From contig JACREZ010000024.1 of NCBI GenBank assembly GCA_016212665.1, positions 1 to 64,000 on the forward strand: DNA of 64,000 bases. Reading direction: 5' to 3'. The notes below the pieces were generated by a model, which worked only from the letters and a program-made list of their open reading frames with translations, searched no databases and had not been told where the DNA came from. The DNA is from Ignavibacteriota bacterium (lineage in GTDB: Bacteria > Bacteroidota > Ignavibacteria > UBA10030 > SZUA-254). Position numbers and translations under genes: made by a program. This document shows positions 16,621 through 25,847 of the stretch, in pieces. The number at the start of each line of letters is the position of its first letter. Position 1 is the stretch's first letter.

Positions 16621-19281
16621 ATGAAACTATGTACTCTTATACTTTTGATTCTACTCGCGATGAACGTCGTGTATGCGGATAATTATGAATTCCGTGTGAA
16701 CATGAGTGTGCAGGCGACGAAGGGAAAATTTAACCCGGCGACGGATATTGTCACCGTTCGCGGGCTGTTTAATGGATGGGGTTCTTCTGATACCCTTTTG
16801 GACGGGAACAGCGACCTCATCTATACAAAAACATTTTCATTAACACCCGGAGATAGCACCTACTTCAAGTTCGTGTATCATGATGCAAGCGCAGACTCTG
16901 TGATATGGGAAAACATAAACAATAGAATTTATGTTTATCCTTCGGGTGGCGGCGTGTATGAAGATTATTTTGAGAGGGATAGTGTTCTTCCTCCCCCGAC
17001 CTATTGGCAACAGACAAGCCAATCCATTGATAGCCGCGTTTATGCTCTAATAAATGTAGAATCAGATTCAACAACCATAATACTTGCAGGTACCGAGGTC
17101 GGCATCTATCGTTCTACAAATTTGGGAGATTCGTGGGTTCCTTCAGGGTTAACATCAATTAGAATTGCTTCTTTGGAAAAAGATAGTAATGGTACAATTT
17201 ATGCGGGGACAGGAAATACCGGAATCTATAAAAGCACAGACAAAGGTGTGACGTGGACATTCACAGGATTAACTGGTTTAGGTGTCAACATTTTATTTAG
17301 TCCCTCCGGTGGGAATATTTTCGCCGGTACTGAAGGAAATGGTATCTATATATCTTCTGATTCTGGAAGTACTTGGTCACAATTGAACAATGGGTTAGGA
17401 TACTACCAGATATATGGTATTACAGCGGATGTATATGGACGACCATTATTCGGGACATATGGCGGTGGTATCTATTCATTTAACAATCCATTTAATGATA
17501 CCCTATATCAGCATAATACAGGTTTGACTAATCTCAACATCTTAGGATTAACCAAGAATGCCAACGGCTATATATTTGCAGCAACATACGGTGGAGGAAT
17601 TTACAGATCGAAGGATAATGGAAATACATGGGCACCCGTAGATTCCGGGATAACAGACACACAATTCAGAACGGTACATGCTGAAGGTGGATATATATAT
17701 GCCGGCTCCTTTAGCGGCAAAACATATCTTTCAACAAACGATGGCGATGCATGGACACAGCTTACTCCGGTTCTTCCTTCGGTCGTACGATCATTTACAT
17801 TTACAGCAACCGGGATAGGTTTTGTCTCTACACATAGTAATGGCGTCTGGTCTACAAATGACCCAAGTTGGGATTACTTTCAAATTTGTTCATCAGCGAA
17901 TGGATGGGGTGGAACTATCACACCGATGGGTGGTTTAGTACAACAAGGAAATAATCTAACATTTACAATTACCCCTTACGAAGGTTATCGTATAACAAAC
18001 TTTAAAGTAGGGAGAGGAACTGAACAGGATCCCTGCTCATTTATAGATTATGAGATTGTTTCATTATGTAATAGTATAACACCGATGTCATATACAGTTA
18101 CTGATGTCCAGAGTAATATACATATTACGGTAGATTTTGAACTAGATCCCACACCAATGTTTCAATGGCTTGGAGGCACTGGTAATATATTTAGTAATGC
18201 TTTTGATGTGAGCGACGATGGGCTTGTAGTTGGTACGATTCGGAAGGGCACAGATCCCGTTTGTCACGCCTTTTATTGGAACGCAGAACACGGTCTCATT
18301 GACATGAGTTCCAGTCCAAGTGAGTATAGTGTTGCACGGAAAGTTTATGTTGAACAAGTAGCAATTAATGAAAGCAATTATGGACAACACGTGATTATTG
18401 TTGGTTCAAAAAATTCGGGAAACACGCGTCATGCATTCTTGTTTAAGACTGGTTGTGGTACAATTACCCCACCTAATGGAACCATGGTTGACCTTGAACC
18501 CTTAGATGAATACAGTAATAGTGATGCGTTTAGTGTTGTTGGAGGGGGAAACCATTGCAGAGTTGTGGGAAGTTCGTCGAACGGAGACTTTTACAAGGCT
18601 ACAACTTGGGATTTCTCCTTTAACTCCATGTCTGTTTACGGAAAAAATGAAGCACATTCATCGCTCCAGAATAAAAGCATAACTTATGATGTTACGCAGC
18701 ATCCAGGAGGATATTGGTATCCTACTACGGGGAATCAATTATATCCTGTAGTTTATGCTGGTGTTCAGAAGAAACCACAACACAGTGCTTTTTCGTTTGG
18801 GAAAAAGAATAATCTCTCGATAATTGATTGGACTCAAAACCATTCAAGTGTAGCATTCGGAATATTTCCAAACACTATAGATGCTGAATCGGGTCCATTT
18901 GTGGGATGGACACGTGGGTTATATAGTACTCCTTTCACATTTCCTCATGCTTTTGTGGGCATCAACGGTATAACTTATGATTTGCAAACTTCAAAGGGTA
19001 GTAGTGCTTTTGATGGAACAGTGCCAGCGAACGGCGACCCAATAGTTGTTGGTTATGACAATAACGGCTTTGGGAAAAAAGCATATCTATGGAGTTGGCC
19101 TATTAATGATTATCCCGACAATAGTCAAACTTCTACAAATTTGAATACGCTTGTTTCCGCAAACGATTTGAATAATGGATATTTAATTTCAGCTAATGCA
19201 ATCTCACATAATGGGAAGTATATAGTTGGACAGGGTTATCATAACGGCAAGTATGAAGCTTTCATAATGAGAAGATGGTAA
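16621..19281 (+). CDS. Secreted BNR/Asp-box and HAF-repeat protein
   Basis: An 886-residue exported protein. The ribosome-binding site AAAGGAG precedes ATG 16621, and residues 1-20 are a clear signal peptide (LILLILLAMNVVYA). Residues ~22-125 resemble a starch-binding-like beta domain (VTVRGLFNGWG ... YFKFVYHD). About five Asp-box repeats follow (STNLGDSW, STDKGVTW, SSDSGSTW, SKDNGNTW, STNDGDAW), suggesting a sortilin-like propeller. Residues ~430-500 look like a divergent InlB B-repeat (GTITPMGGLVQQGNNLTFTI). The C-terminal ~380 residues are HAF-type repeats (AFDVSDDGLVVGTI; HAFYWNAEHGLIDM). No sorting domain is present, so it may remain periplasmic or be exported with its neighbour. Function unknown. 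Confidence 0.82.
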   Translation: MKLCTLILLILLAMNVVYADNYEFRVNMSVQATKGKFNPATDIVTVRGLFNGWGSSDTLLDGNSDLIYTKTFSLTPGDSTYFKFVYHDASADSVIWENINNRIYVYPSGGGVYEDYFERDSVLPPPTYWQQTSQSIDSRVYALINVESDSTTIILAGTEVGIYRSTNLGDSWVPSGLTSIRIASLEKDSNGTIYAGTGNTGIYKSTDKGVTWTFTGLTGLGVNILFSPSGGNIFAGTEGNGIYISSDSGSTWSQLNNGLGYYQIYGITADVYGRPLFGTYGGGIYSFNNPFNDTLYQHNTGLTNLNILGLTKNANGYIFAATYGGGIYRSKDNGNTWAPVDSGITDTQFRTVHAEGGYIYAGSFSGKTYLSTNDGDAWTQLTPVLPSVVRSFTFTATGIGFVSTHSNGVWSTNDPSWDYFQICSSANGWGGTITPMGGLVQQGNNLTFTITPYEGYRITNFKVGRGTEQDPCSFIDYEIVSLCNSITPMSYTVTDVQSNIHITVDFELDPTPMFQWLGGTGNIFSNAFDVSDDGLVVGTIRKGTDPVCHAFYWNAEHGLIDMSSSPSEYSVARKVYVEQVAINESNYGQHVIIVGSKNSGNTRHAFLFKTGCGTITPPNGTMVDLEPLDEYSNSDAFSVVGGGNHCRVVGSSSNGDFYKATTWDFSFNSMSVYGKNEAHSSLQNKSITYDVTQHPGGYWYPTTGNQLYPVVYAGVQKKPQHSAFSFGKKNNLSIIDWTQNHSSVAFGIFPNTIDAESGPFVGWTRGLYSTPFTFPHAFVGINGITYDLQTSKGSSAFDGTVPANGDPIVVGYDNNGFGKKAYLWSWPINDYPDNSQTSTNLNTLVSANDLNNGYLISANAISHNGKYIVGQGYHNGKYEAFIMRRW

Positions 19282-19341
19282 TAATTACAATCCAAATCTA
19301 TAGAACAATAATTAACATTAATTTTATAAAAGGTAATTACA

Positions 19342-21294
19342 ATGAAACAGAATTTTAAACCTGATTGTCTATCCTTGGCGGAGATTTCAATTTTTTTAAT
19401 TTTAATTCAACTTGCAATTTTTTTACCTGCGGAAGCTCAAATAACCTGGTTAGGGAATAGAATTGAAAACCCTGTAGGTATAACTGAGGATGGAAGTATC
19501 GTTGTCGGTTCGGGCATCTGTCTTATGCCTGAGATAATTCAAGACTCATCACTACCACCACCTATTCAGATATTTGAAACTATGGGTACAATAACACGTG
19601 CAAATGTCTGGAATAATGGTGTGGTTACATCACTTGGTTCGCTTGGAGGTTTAGAAAGTGAAGTAATGGGCATTTCTGAAGACGGTCAGATCGTCATTGG
19701 CTATTCAAGAAATAATGACGGATTAGAACGAGGATGCATCTGGTCAAATGGGACAATGGTTGAAATAGACTCAACTCGGGAAGGTTTATCGAAAGCTACA
19801 GGTATTTCATCGGATGGTTCAATCATTATTGGTTGGATGTTGGATGATAACGGCAAGACACTTGCATATCGCTACTCAAACGGATCATACTCTGAGCTTG
19901 GATCATCAGGAGGTGAACAGAGTATGGCAGTAAGCATCAGTATGGATGGTACAGTTATTATCGGGGACTATATAAAAATAGATGGAAAAACCAATGCATT
20001 CCGATGGACTTCAACCGGCGGGGCTGTTCTGCTCGATAGTTCAGTTAATGTTAATAGCCGCGCAGTAGGCATCAGTATGGATGGTACAGTTATTATCGGG
20101 GACTATCTAAAAATAGATGGAAAGACCCATGCATTCCGATGGACTTCAACTGGCGGGACTGTTCGGCTCGATAGTTCAGTTAATGATAATAGCCGCGCAG
20201 TAAGCATCAGTATGGATGGTACAGTTATTATCGGGGACTATCTAAAAATAGATGGAAAGACACATGCATTCCGTTGGACCCAAGCAGGCGGGATGGAAGA
20301 CCTTAATGACGTTTATAACTGTTACTTAACCGGATCATCAGAATTACTATCATGCAATGCAATTACATCAAATGGTCGTTATATTGTCGGTACCGGATAT
20401 AATGCTTCCTCCGGCCAATTAGAGGGATTTTTATTAGATACTGGTTTTCCTTCGTGTAAGAATCAACTCAGTTTTCAGGTAAGTAGTGGTTGGAACATCA
20501 TCTCTGTTCCCGGTATTCCAGCTGACTCAAATTACAGCAAGAACGCTTTATTTCCAACAGCGTCATCTCCTGCATTTACTTTTTCAAATAGTAGTGGTTA
20601 TATGGTTGAAAATACTTTACGCAACGGTGTCGGCTATTGGATGAAGTTCCCCTCTGCACAAACTATTTCGATAGAGGGTTGGAGGGGTCGAGATGAATCC
20701 CTTGCAGTAGCAACCGGATGGAACATGGTTGGTTCTATGAGTGAACGGTCGAGGGTGGAAAGTCTAACAACCGAGCCGCTCTCGATGACGACATCTTCAT
20801 TTTTTGGCTACGACCGTGGTTACTATGTAACTGAATACATTGAGCCGGGGAAAGGATACTGGGTGAAAGCGGATACTGCGGGAATAATAATTTTGAATTC
20901 CGATAGCAGTGGTTTGGCATCAAAAAATAAAATAAGGATTCAACATACATCGGAGTTACCGCCTCCACCGCCTGAAGGCGATGGCAACCTCTCCGAAACC
21001 CGGAATGCAAAACCCGAATCCTTCGCACTTGAACAGGCATATCCGAATCCGTTCAATCCTGTAACCGTTATCGGTTATCAGTTAAAAGTGAAAAGTTATG
21101 TTACGCTCAAAGTAATTGACTTGCTGGGAAGAGAAGTTGCTGCACTCGTGGAAGGAATAGAGGATGCGGGAGTATTCAGAACCGAATGGAATGCGAGTGA
21201 TGTTCCAAGTGGAATGTATTTCTACAGAATTTCCGCTCAAGGAGAAGATGGAACAACATGGAGCGATGTGAAGAAGTTTGTTCTTCTCAAATAA
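19342..21294 (+). CDS. Secreted HAF-repeat protein with T9SS sorting domain
   Basis: A 650-residue exported protein. The signal sequence spans residues ~1-33 (IFLILIQLAIFLPAEA). Residues ~35-375 are HAF repeats (ITEDGSIVVGSG; GISEDGQIVIGYS). Three consecutive repeats are almost identical at DNA level with a 135-bp period (from 19936, 20071 and 20206), showing recent internal duplication. Residues ~385-540 hold two GW-rich modules (SGWNIISVPG; TGWNMVGSMS). The sorting domain begins at AYPNPFNPVTVIGYQL and ends SDVKKFVLLK. Between NPFNP and LGREV the chain reads KVKSY, encoded by simple AAAAGTGAAAAG sequence. It follows the previous HAF gene by 60 bp, so the two form a likely operon or duplication pair. 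Confidence 0.85.
   Translation: MKQNFKPDCLSLAEISIFLILIQLAIFLPAEAQITWLGNRIENPVGITEDGSIVVGSGICLMPEIIQDSSLPPPIQIFETMGTITRANVWNNGVVTSLGSLGGLESEVMGISEDGQIVIGYSRNNDGLERGCIWSNGTMVEIDSTREGLSKATGISSDGSIIIGWMLDDNGKTLAYRYSNGSYSELGSSGGEQSMAVSISMDGTVIIGDYIKIDGKTNAFRWTSTGGAVLLDSSVNVNSRAVGISMDGTVIIGDYLKIDGKTHAFRWTSTGGTVRLDSSVNDNSRAVSISMDGTVIIGDYLKIDGKTHAFRWTQAGGMEDLNDVYNCYLTGSSELLSCNAITSNGRYIVGTGYNASSGQLEGFLLDTGFPSCKNQLSFQVSSGWNIISVPGIPADSNYSKNALFPTASSPAFTFSNSSGYMVENTLRNGVGYWMKFPSAQTISIEGWRGRDESLAVATGWNMVGSMSERSRVESLTTEPLSMTTSSFFGYDRGYYVTEYIEPGKGYWVKADTAGIIILNSDSSGLASKNKIRIQHTSELPPPPPEGDGNLSETRNAKPESFALEQAYPNPFNPVTVIGYQLKVKSYVTLKVIDLLGREVAALVEGIEDAGVFRTEWNASDVPSGMYFYRISAQGEDGTTWSDVKKFVLLK
19936..20337 (+). 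repeat. 135-bp in-frame tandem duplication, about 3 units
   Basis: Each unit begins ATCAGTATGGATGGTACAGT and encodes 45 residues starting ISMDGTVIIGDY. Units 1 and 2 differ at a few codons (Y-I/Y-L, N/H); the third ends early in FRWTQAGG. Confidence 0.9.
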
Positions 21295-21305
21295 TATCAT
21301 TCTAT

Positions 21306-21386
21306 ATGTGCGACTCACTTTTCAACTTGTTCAATGAATGAAATTTGAGTGTTCATCAAAGATTCAAGAGGAAGTGAGTCGCACAT
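21306..21386. repeat. Dispersed element, family C, copy 1 (15-bp perfect terminal inverted repeats)
   Basis: ATGTGCGACTCACTT at 21306-21320 is exactly complementary to 21372-21386. A related 79-bp element is at 38687-38765. MITE-like; no coding capacity. Confidence 0.8.
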
Positions 21387-21515
21387 GTATTTCTAGGAAG
21401 ATGGAAGTTCGCACGGACATTAACAAGATTTTAATTCTCTCGTTAAGGATTACAGCCGGATGGACTTCCTTTTTTATTGAAACAGATATAACCCATAAAT
21501 ATAAGGCAATAACCT

Positions 21516-22082
21516 ATGTACATATTTATACTTTTTCTCATCATCCCGTTTGCTCTTCTTTTCTGGGCGATCATGAAATACAATATCCTCGTCACCATGA
21601 AAAATCAGGTGGCGAATGCATGGAGTCAGATTGATATTCAGTTGAAACGCCGGCACGATTTAATTCCGAATCTTGTTAACACCGTGAAGGGATATATGGA
21701 GTTCGAACAAGATACATTGCGTCAAGTAATCCAAGCGCGCAATGCCGCCGCAAGTGCGAAAGGTGTTGCTGACTCTGCCGCGAAAGAGGGAGAACTGACG
21801 CAGTTACTCTCTCGTTTATTTGCTCTTGTTGAAAACTATCCCGACTTAAAAGCAAATGAAAATGTAAGAACGCTTATGGAGGAACTGACATCAACAGAAA
21901 ATACCGTCTCATTCTCGCGACAATTCTATAATGACATCACGACAAAATTCAATACGTCTCAGCAAACATTTCCCGGAAATATCATCGCTGGAATGTTTAA
22001 TTTCAGACTTGCTGAGTTGTTTGAACTGAAAGTCGCACAGGAACGGGAAGCGCCGATGGTGAATCTTTCGATGCGGAAATAA
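21516..22082 (+). CDS. lemA: LemA family protein
   Basis: A 188-residue LemA family protein: one N-terminal membrane helix (residues ~2-20) followed by a four-helix domain. Family signatures are visible: YNILVTMKNQVANAWSQIDIQLKRRHDLIPNLVNTVKGY, ENVRTLMEEL, ENTVSFSRQFYNDITTKFN and FPGNIIAGMFNF. The molecular role of LemA is unsettled. It is repeatedly found beside M48 (HtpX-like) membrane proteases, as here, which suggests a shared envelope function. A family D repeat separates it from the next gene. Confidence 0.93.
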   Translation: MYIFILFLIIPFALLFWAIMKYNILVTMKNQVANAWSQIDIQLKRRHDLIPNLVNTVKGYMEFEQDTLRQVIQARNAAASAKGVADSAAKEGELTQLLSRLFALVENYPDLKANENVRTLMEELTSTENTVSFSRQFYNDITTKFNTSQQTFPGNIIAGMFNFRLAELFELKVAQEREAPMVNLSMRK

Positions 22083-22111
22083 CCTACATCTATTCAAAGT
22101 ATTTCCATAAT

Positions 22112-22240
22112 GAGCGTGTTGCCGAATGGTCATTGCGAGCACAGCGAAGCAATCTCACTATTGAAAGTAGAACGAAATGCGGGATTGCTTCGTCGCTTCG
22201 CTCCTCGCAAAGACACTTTTCGGTATTCGGCAACACGCTC
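22112..22240. repeat. Dispersed palindromic element, family D, copy 1
   Basis: Perfect 16-bp terminal inverted repeats (GAGCGTGTTGCCGAAT). Inside is the palindrome built from GTCATTGCGAGC, GAAGCAATC, GATTGCTTCG and CTCGCAAAGAC, of a kind widespread in bacterial intergenic DNA. The related copy is at 40637-40766. Confidence 0.8.
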
Positions 22241-22277
22241 ATAATAGTGATTGAAATATCCTGGTGAAGATGGTAGA

Positions 22278-23015
22278 ATGGAACAAGAGCAATTAGAAAA
22301 CCGTGATGAAATTCGCGTAAACGAGCCATACGATTATGAAAAATTTACCGGGGAGTTACATGCCTCGTCACCGAATAATCGGTTCATAGTGCGGCGTCTG
22401 ATAGGTGCGTTGCTTTTAGTCCCGGTATTTCTTCTCATCTTGCTAAATGTTTCGAAGCGCTCGACGTACGACTTGTATTGTGGCAATCATTTGGAACGAG
22501 CACTCAAAACAAACTCTGTTGAGACTGCAAGAAAAGAATTAGAGATTGTTGTGAACTATCTTGAAAAAAATCAAATAACAGAAGGTTCAACCTCAGTGAT
22601 TTCATGGTTTCTGACTTTGTTTGGACTTCCTTCATTCGACCGGTCTGCTGATGTTGGATTTTGGTATCGGGAAGTTAAGGGATATTCGGATTCATTGAAT
22701 GCTATGAAAAGAAAGTTACTCTACGAAGAGCAATATCTTATCCTTGATAAGATGAAGCAAAGAATGTGGATACATACTCGCAGAACAAAAAGGAGTCTTC
22801 CTTTTTTTAAAAGTGGATGGCATGCACGTGAGCCGGGGGGAATTTGGTTGTTTCCGTACAATGGAGCTTTTGTGCTTTGCTTGTTGCTTTCAATTGTTTC
22901 ATTCCTGATAGGTCTGTATATCCTTTTCAAACATCTCGTGAAACCGCAAAGAGAACGGGAAAAGGAAATAGTAAAGAATATTCTCCAACGTTGGCGAGCA
23001 TTACCAAGAAGATGA
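22278..23015 (+). CDS. Hypothetical two-helix membrane protein in the lemA/M48 cluster
   Basis: A 245-residue protein that I do not recognise. The start is taken at ATG 22278; an in-frame TTG at 22251 would add 9 residues. Membrane helices lie near residues ~45-65 (LIGALLLVPVFLLILLNVS) and ~195-220 (GAFVLCLLLSIVSFLIGLYILF), with ~125 residues between them that should face one side of the membrane. The C-terminus is strongly basic (KPQREREKEIVKNILQRWRALPRR). The position between lemA and two M48 proteases, with an ATGA overlap to the following mini-ORF, suggests a partner of the proteases. Confidence 0.7.
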   Translation: MEQEQLENRDEIRVNEPYDYEKFTGELHASSPNNRFIVRRLIGALLLVPVFLLILLNVSKRSTYDLYCGNHLERALKTNSVETARKELEIVVNYLEKNQITEGSTSVISWFLTLFGLPSFDRSADVGFWYREVKGYSDSLNAMKRKLLYEEQYLILDKMKQRMWIHTRRTKRSLPFFKSGWHAREPGGIWLFPYNGAFVLCLLLSIVSFLIGLYILFKHLVKPQREREKEIVKNILQRWRALPRR

Positions 23016-23062
23016 TACGTCGTACAGGCAACATCTACGAACAGCAACAGAAGAAAGAATAA
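23012..23062 (+). CDS. 16-codon mini-ORF copying the N-terminus of the downstream M48 protease
   Basis: It encodes MIRRTGNIYEQQQKKE and stops. The M48 gene at 24369 begins MIKRTGNIYEQQQKNE, matching at 14 of 16 positions. The mini-ORF starts in an ATGA overlap with the upstream gene and ends in a TAATG overlap with the next, so a ribosome could pass through without a gap. It is either a relic of gene duplication kept as a coupling device, or a true micropeptide. Confidence 0.5.
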   Translation: MIRRTGNIYEQQQKKE

Positions 23063-24372
23063 TGACAAGTACGGATAACGGTGTAACAGAAATTCGTTAC
23101 TCAGGTAACGAGTGTAGCATGAAAGGAAACAAAGAGCTTGCGAGGAATATTCGGGCAATGTACTTTTTGTTTCTCCTCTACATCTTATTGTTCGCCTCAA
23201 TGGGTATCGCTGTTGATCTCACGATGAGCAGAAGTTACGGTAGCGGATTTCCACTTTCAGGTTATACAATCATCCTCATAATTGGATTGTTACTACTGCG
23301 CGGGATGATCGGGTTAGCTGTATCGGTATCGGGCGGTTGGAGAAAAATGTTTCGTAGGGATTCATTCGCTGCTGTGATTTTTGTTCTTCTCTCCGTTTGG
23401 GTAATCTGGGTGTTCTCGATAAGAAATCAAGCAATACGCGAGGAGTGGGCAGAATTAAACGTGCCTAAGAATATCCAATCAGTAGAGGAGCGGGAGCGAT
23501 ACATTGATGACCATATGTACTTTTATTATTCCTATCCGTACGCAACCATGGCAGGACTTCTCTTCGGCGCCATCGGCTCTCTCCTTGGATACCGGAAAGG
23601 AACGGGAGTATTGTTAGGGATTCCGAAATACGCCGAGCCGAATATGAACATTGACCGACATATCAGATTCGTGGAGGCAATACACGCATTGAGTGCGAGT
23701 GCAGGAATAGTCACACCTCGCCCATTAATTCTTTCAGACCCGGATCCGAATGCCTTCAGCATCGGTACTTCAGGAAAAAATAAATATATCGTCGTAACGT
23801 CAGGACTACTCAAATCTCTTGAACCGAACGAATTGCAAGCGGTTGTTGCCCATGAAGTGAGTCATATCAAAAATCGGGATACAGAGGTTATGACGCTTCT
23901 TTCAGTCCTCTTCGGTTCGGTTATGTTCCTTTCGCTCTGGGGCAACAAACTCAACTCCCTTGGCATGTCTATCAAACGACAAAAAATATCATGGGCTGGT
24001 TCGATTGGTGGATTCCTGCTGACGATTGTGTGGTCACTGGTATTGCTTTGTACGCCCTACATCTCACGATTGTTGGCGACAGCAATCTGTCGGAGACGAG
24101 AGTATCTGGCAGATTCAGGAGCAATTGAACTCACTGGTGACGCAGATGCATTTCGTCGCGCCTTAGAAACAATTGAAGGTCGCCAAACTCCAACCAAAAG
24201 TGTTAAGCAGGCGATCGAACATCTCTGCATTGTTGACCCGCTCGGCATTAAGATAAATGAGAAAAAAGGATTCTGGTCAGACGTTTTCTCGACTCATCCA
24301 CCAATAGCAAAACGATTAATGAATGTAGATGCTATGGCGTACCAACTAAAGAACAAAGCAATAACTGTATGA
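23062..24372 (+). CDS. M48 family (HtpX-like) membrane zinc protease, paralog 1
   Basis: A 436-residue inner-membrane metalloprotease of the M48 peptidase family, which degrades misfolded membrane proteins. Zinc ligands: HEVSH at 264-268 (VVAHEVSHIKNRD) and Glu347 (RREYLADSGA). Hydrophobic helices lie near residues 33-52, 68-90, 103-120, 160-178, 280-290 and 315-340. The N-terminal ~190 residues are longer than in paralog 2. The start at 23062 overlaps the mini-ORF stop; ATG 23119 is an alternative. The stop overlaps the next start (ATGA). Linked lemA supports an envelope quality-control role. Confidence 0.9.
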   Translation: MTSTDNGVTEIRYSGNECSMKGNKELARNIRAMYFLFLLYILLFASMGIAVDLTMSRSYGSGFPLSGYTIILIIGLLLLRGMIGLAVSVSGGWRKMFRRDSFAAVIFVLLSVWVIWVFSIRNQAIREEWAELNVPKNIQSVEERERYIDDHMYFYYSYPYATMAGLLFGAIGSLLGYRKGTGVLLGIPKYAEPNMNIDRHIRFVEAIHALSASAGIVTPRPLILSDPDPNAFSIGTSGKNKYIVVTSGLLKSLEPNELQAVVAHEVSHIKNRDTEVMTLLSVLFGSVMFLSLWGNKLNSLGMSIKRQKISWAGSIGGFLLTIVWSLVLLCTPYISRLLATAICRRREYLADSGAIELTGDADAFRRALETIEGRQTPTKSVKQAIEHLCIVDPLGIKINEKKGFWSDVFSTHPPIAKRLMNVDAMAYQLKNKAITV

Positions 24373-25433
24373 TCAAACGGACAGGAAATATCTATGAACA
24401 ACAACAGAAGAATGAGTGGCTGACTGTTTTTCTTGTTACAGGTTTCATCGTTTATTATTTGTTCATTGGATATGGAACAGATGTATTTTTGTTCAAGAAT
24501 GATTTGTTCGGTCTGGTCTATTCCGCAAGCGAGAAACCACCGTATGCAACAATTATCGCGTTTCTCCTTTCATGGGCGTATGTGGCGTACGTTTTTTATC
24601 GTGGCGATGATATTATTCTCAACTCGGTAAGCATGGACCGTGTCTGGAATTTGGATGAGATGACAAACGGAGAACTCATTGGCAGAATTTCTCTCGATGA
24701 CCCGGTCAACAAACCGATTGTCAATCTTGTACGGGAGATGTCGCTTGCATCCGGTTTGCCGATGCCCGCTATTCATATTGTGTATGATACTGACCCGAAC
24801 GCGTTCTCGACCGGTCGAGACCCATGGCACGCCTCGATTGCAATCACTACTGGACTCTTGAAGAAATTAAACCGGGCGGAACAGCAAGCGGTTATTGCAC
24901 ACGAAATGGCGCACATCAAAAATTATGACACACGATTGATGATGCTGATGGCAACATTAATTGGCGGCAGTTCACTTTTGTCACTCTATGCGGGCGGCGG
25001 TATGGCGCGCTCGACGGGAATGATTCAACGATTATTGTTCATCGGTCGGATTCCGGTCTTCTTTCCTCTGTGGGTGGGAATGATTGTTCTCGCACCGTTA
25101 GTTTCATGGTTCGTAACCATGATTGTTTCCCAAACTCGCGAATATCAGGCAGATGCTACTGCGGCTGAACTTACCCGAAATCCTAAAGCAATGTTAAGCG
25201 CTCTGGAAAAACTCGAATCGTTTGCCGGAGCCACTCGCTCCATCAAGCCATCTATCTGTCACATGTGTGTCATCAACCCAATGGGTAGGTACATGCAAAT
25301 TGAGGATGAACCTATCCTCCAAGGAGCGTTGTTTAACACTCACCCGCCAACAGAAAAACGACTTGCAGCGTTGAAAGAGATGGCGTTTGTGTATCAATCA
25401 ACGGGGAAGTTTTCGCTTGATGATGTTTCTTAG
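24369..25433 (+). CDS. M48 family (HtpX-like) membrane zinc protease, paralog 2
   Basis: A 354-residue M48 peptidase. Zinc ligands: HEMAH at 178-182 (VIAHEMAHIKNYD) and Glu258 (TREYQADATAAEL). Membrane helices lie near residues 17-36, 60-77, 190-208 and 222-252. The substrate-groove segment DTDPNAFSTG is matched in paralog 1 by DPDPNAFSIG, and both end in a conserved FSTHPP / FNTHPP motif. The paralogs are clearly related but well diverged, so this is an old duplication. The start is fixed by the ATGA overlap. A terminator-like hairpin lies ~300 bp downstream. Confidence 0.92.
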   Translation: MIKRTGNIYEQQQKNEWLTVFLVTGFIVYYLFIGYGTDVFLFKNDLFGLVYSASEKPPYATIIAFLLSWAYVAYVFYRGDDIILNSVSMDRVWNLDEMTNGELIGRISLDDPVNKPIVNLVREMSLASGLPMPAIHIVYDTDPNAFSTGRDPWHASIAITTGLLKKLNRAEQQAVIAHEMAHIKNYDTRLMMLMATLIGGSSLLSLYAGGGMARSTGMIQRLLFIGRIPVFFPLWVGMIVLAPLVSWFVTMIVSQTREYQADATAAELTRNPKAMLSALEKLESFAGATRSIKPSICHMCVINPMGRYMQIEDEPILQGALFNTHPPTEKRLAALKEMAFVYQSTGKFSLDDVS

Positions 25434-25540
25434 AGTCGTACTTTCGGAGTGAGCGCGAAGGTGCCTGTGTGCGGTCCGCGACCGCCGGTAGATTGAGTAT
25501 CCGATTGAAATTCCATATATTGGGCGCGAATTACCAAACG

Positions 25541-25711
25541 ATGGAGTTACGGAAAACCATATCTTCCCTACTGGCAGAACGCCCCTCACAACAGGCGCTT
25601 TCTGAGTTTATTTTCTTTTGCCGGAAAATTGCAACCGTTTATCTTCGTCGGAAATCTCATACAGGAAAATTAGACCCACCTCTTTGTGAATTGTGGTTAC
25701 GAAGAATGTGA
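25541..25711 (+). pseudogene. Possible truncated gene start
   Basis: A 56-codon frame (MELRKTISSLLAERPSQQ ... FIFFCRKIATVYLRRK) that reads like the first helices of a helical cytoplasmic protein and then ends abruptly. The composition is plausible for coding, but there is no good ribosome-binding site and no family I can name with confidence. It may be the remnant of a longer gene. The rest of the 25434-25847 gap holds a terminator and nothing else I recognise. Confidence 0.25.
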
Positions 25712-25730
25712 GTGCGCTTATTTCAAAGAA

Positions 25731-25767
25731 AAATCCCTCACTCGTGCTGGCGGGTGAGGGATTTTTT
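25731..25767. terminator. Intrinsic terminator, usable from both sides
   Basis: AAATCCCTCAC pairs with GTGAGGGATTT, followed by more T residues on the plus strand and preceded by AAAGAAA, which gives T/C on the minus strand. It separates the M48 operon from the converging SBBP-repeat gene. Confidence 0.8.
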
Positions 25768-25847
25768 ATTGTAGGGCGACACTTCGACTTCCTGCCCGAC
25801 GAACAAGTTCTTTGGCAGGCGGGCGCTCAGTGTGACGGAGTCGGAAA

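Noticed and set aside
23062-25433. Frameshifted single protease gene split into two
   Set aside because: Each protein has its own complete HExxH site, third zinc ligand and THPP end, so they are two genuine paralogs.
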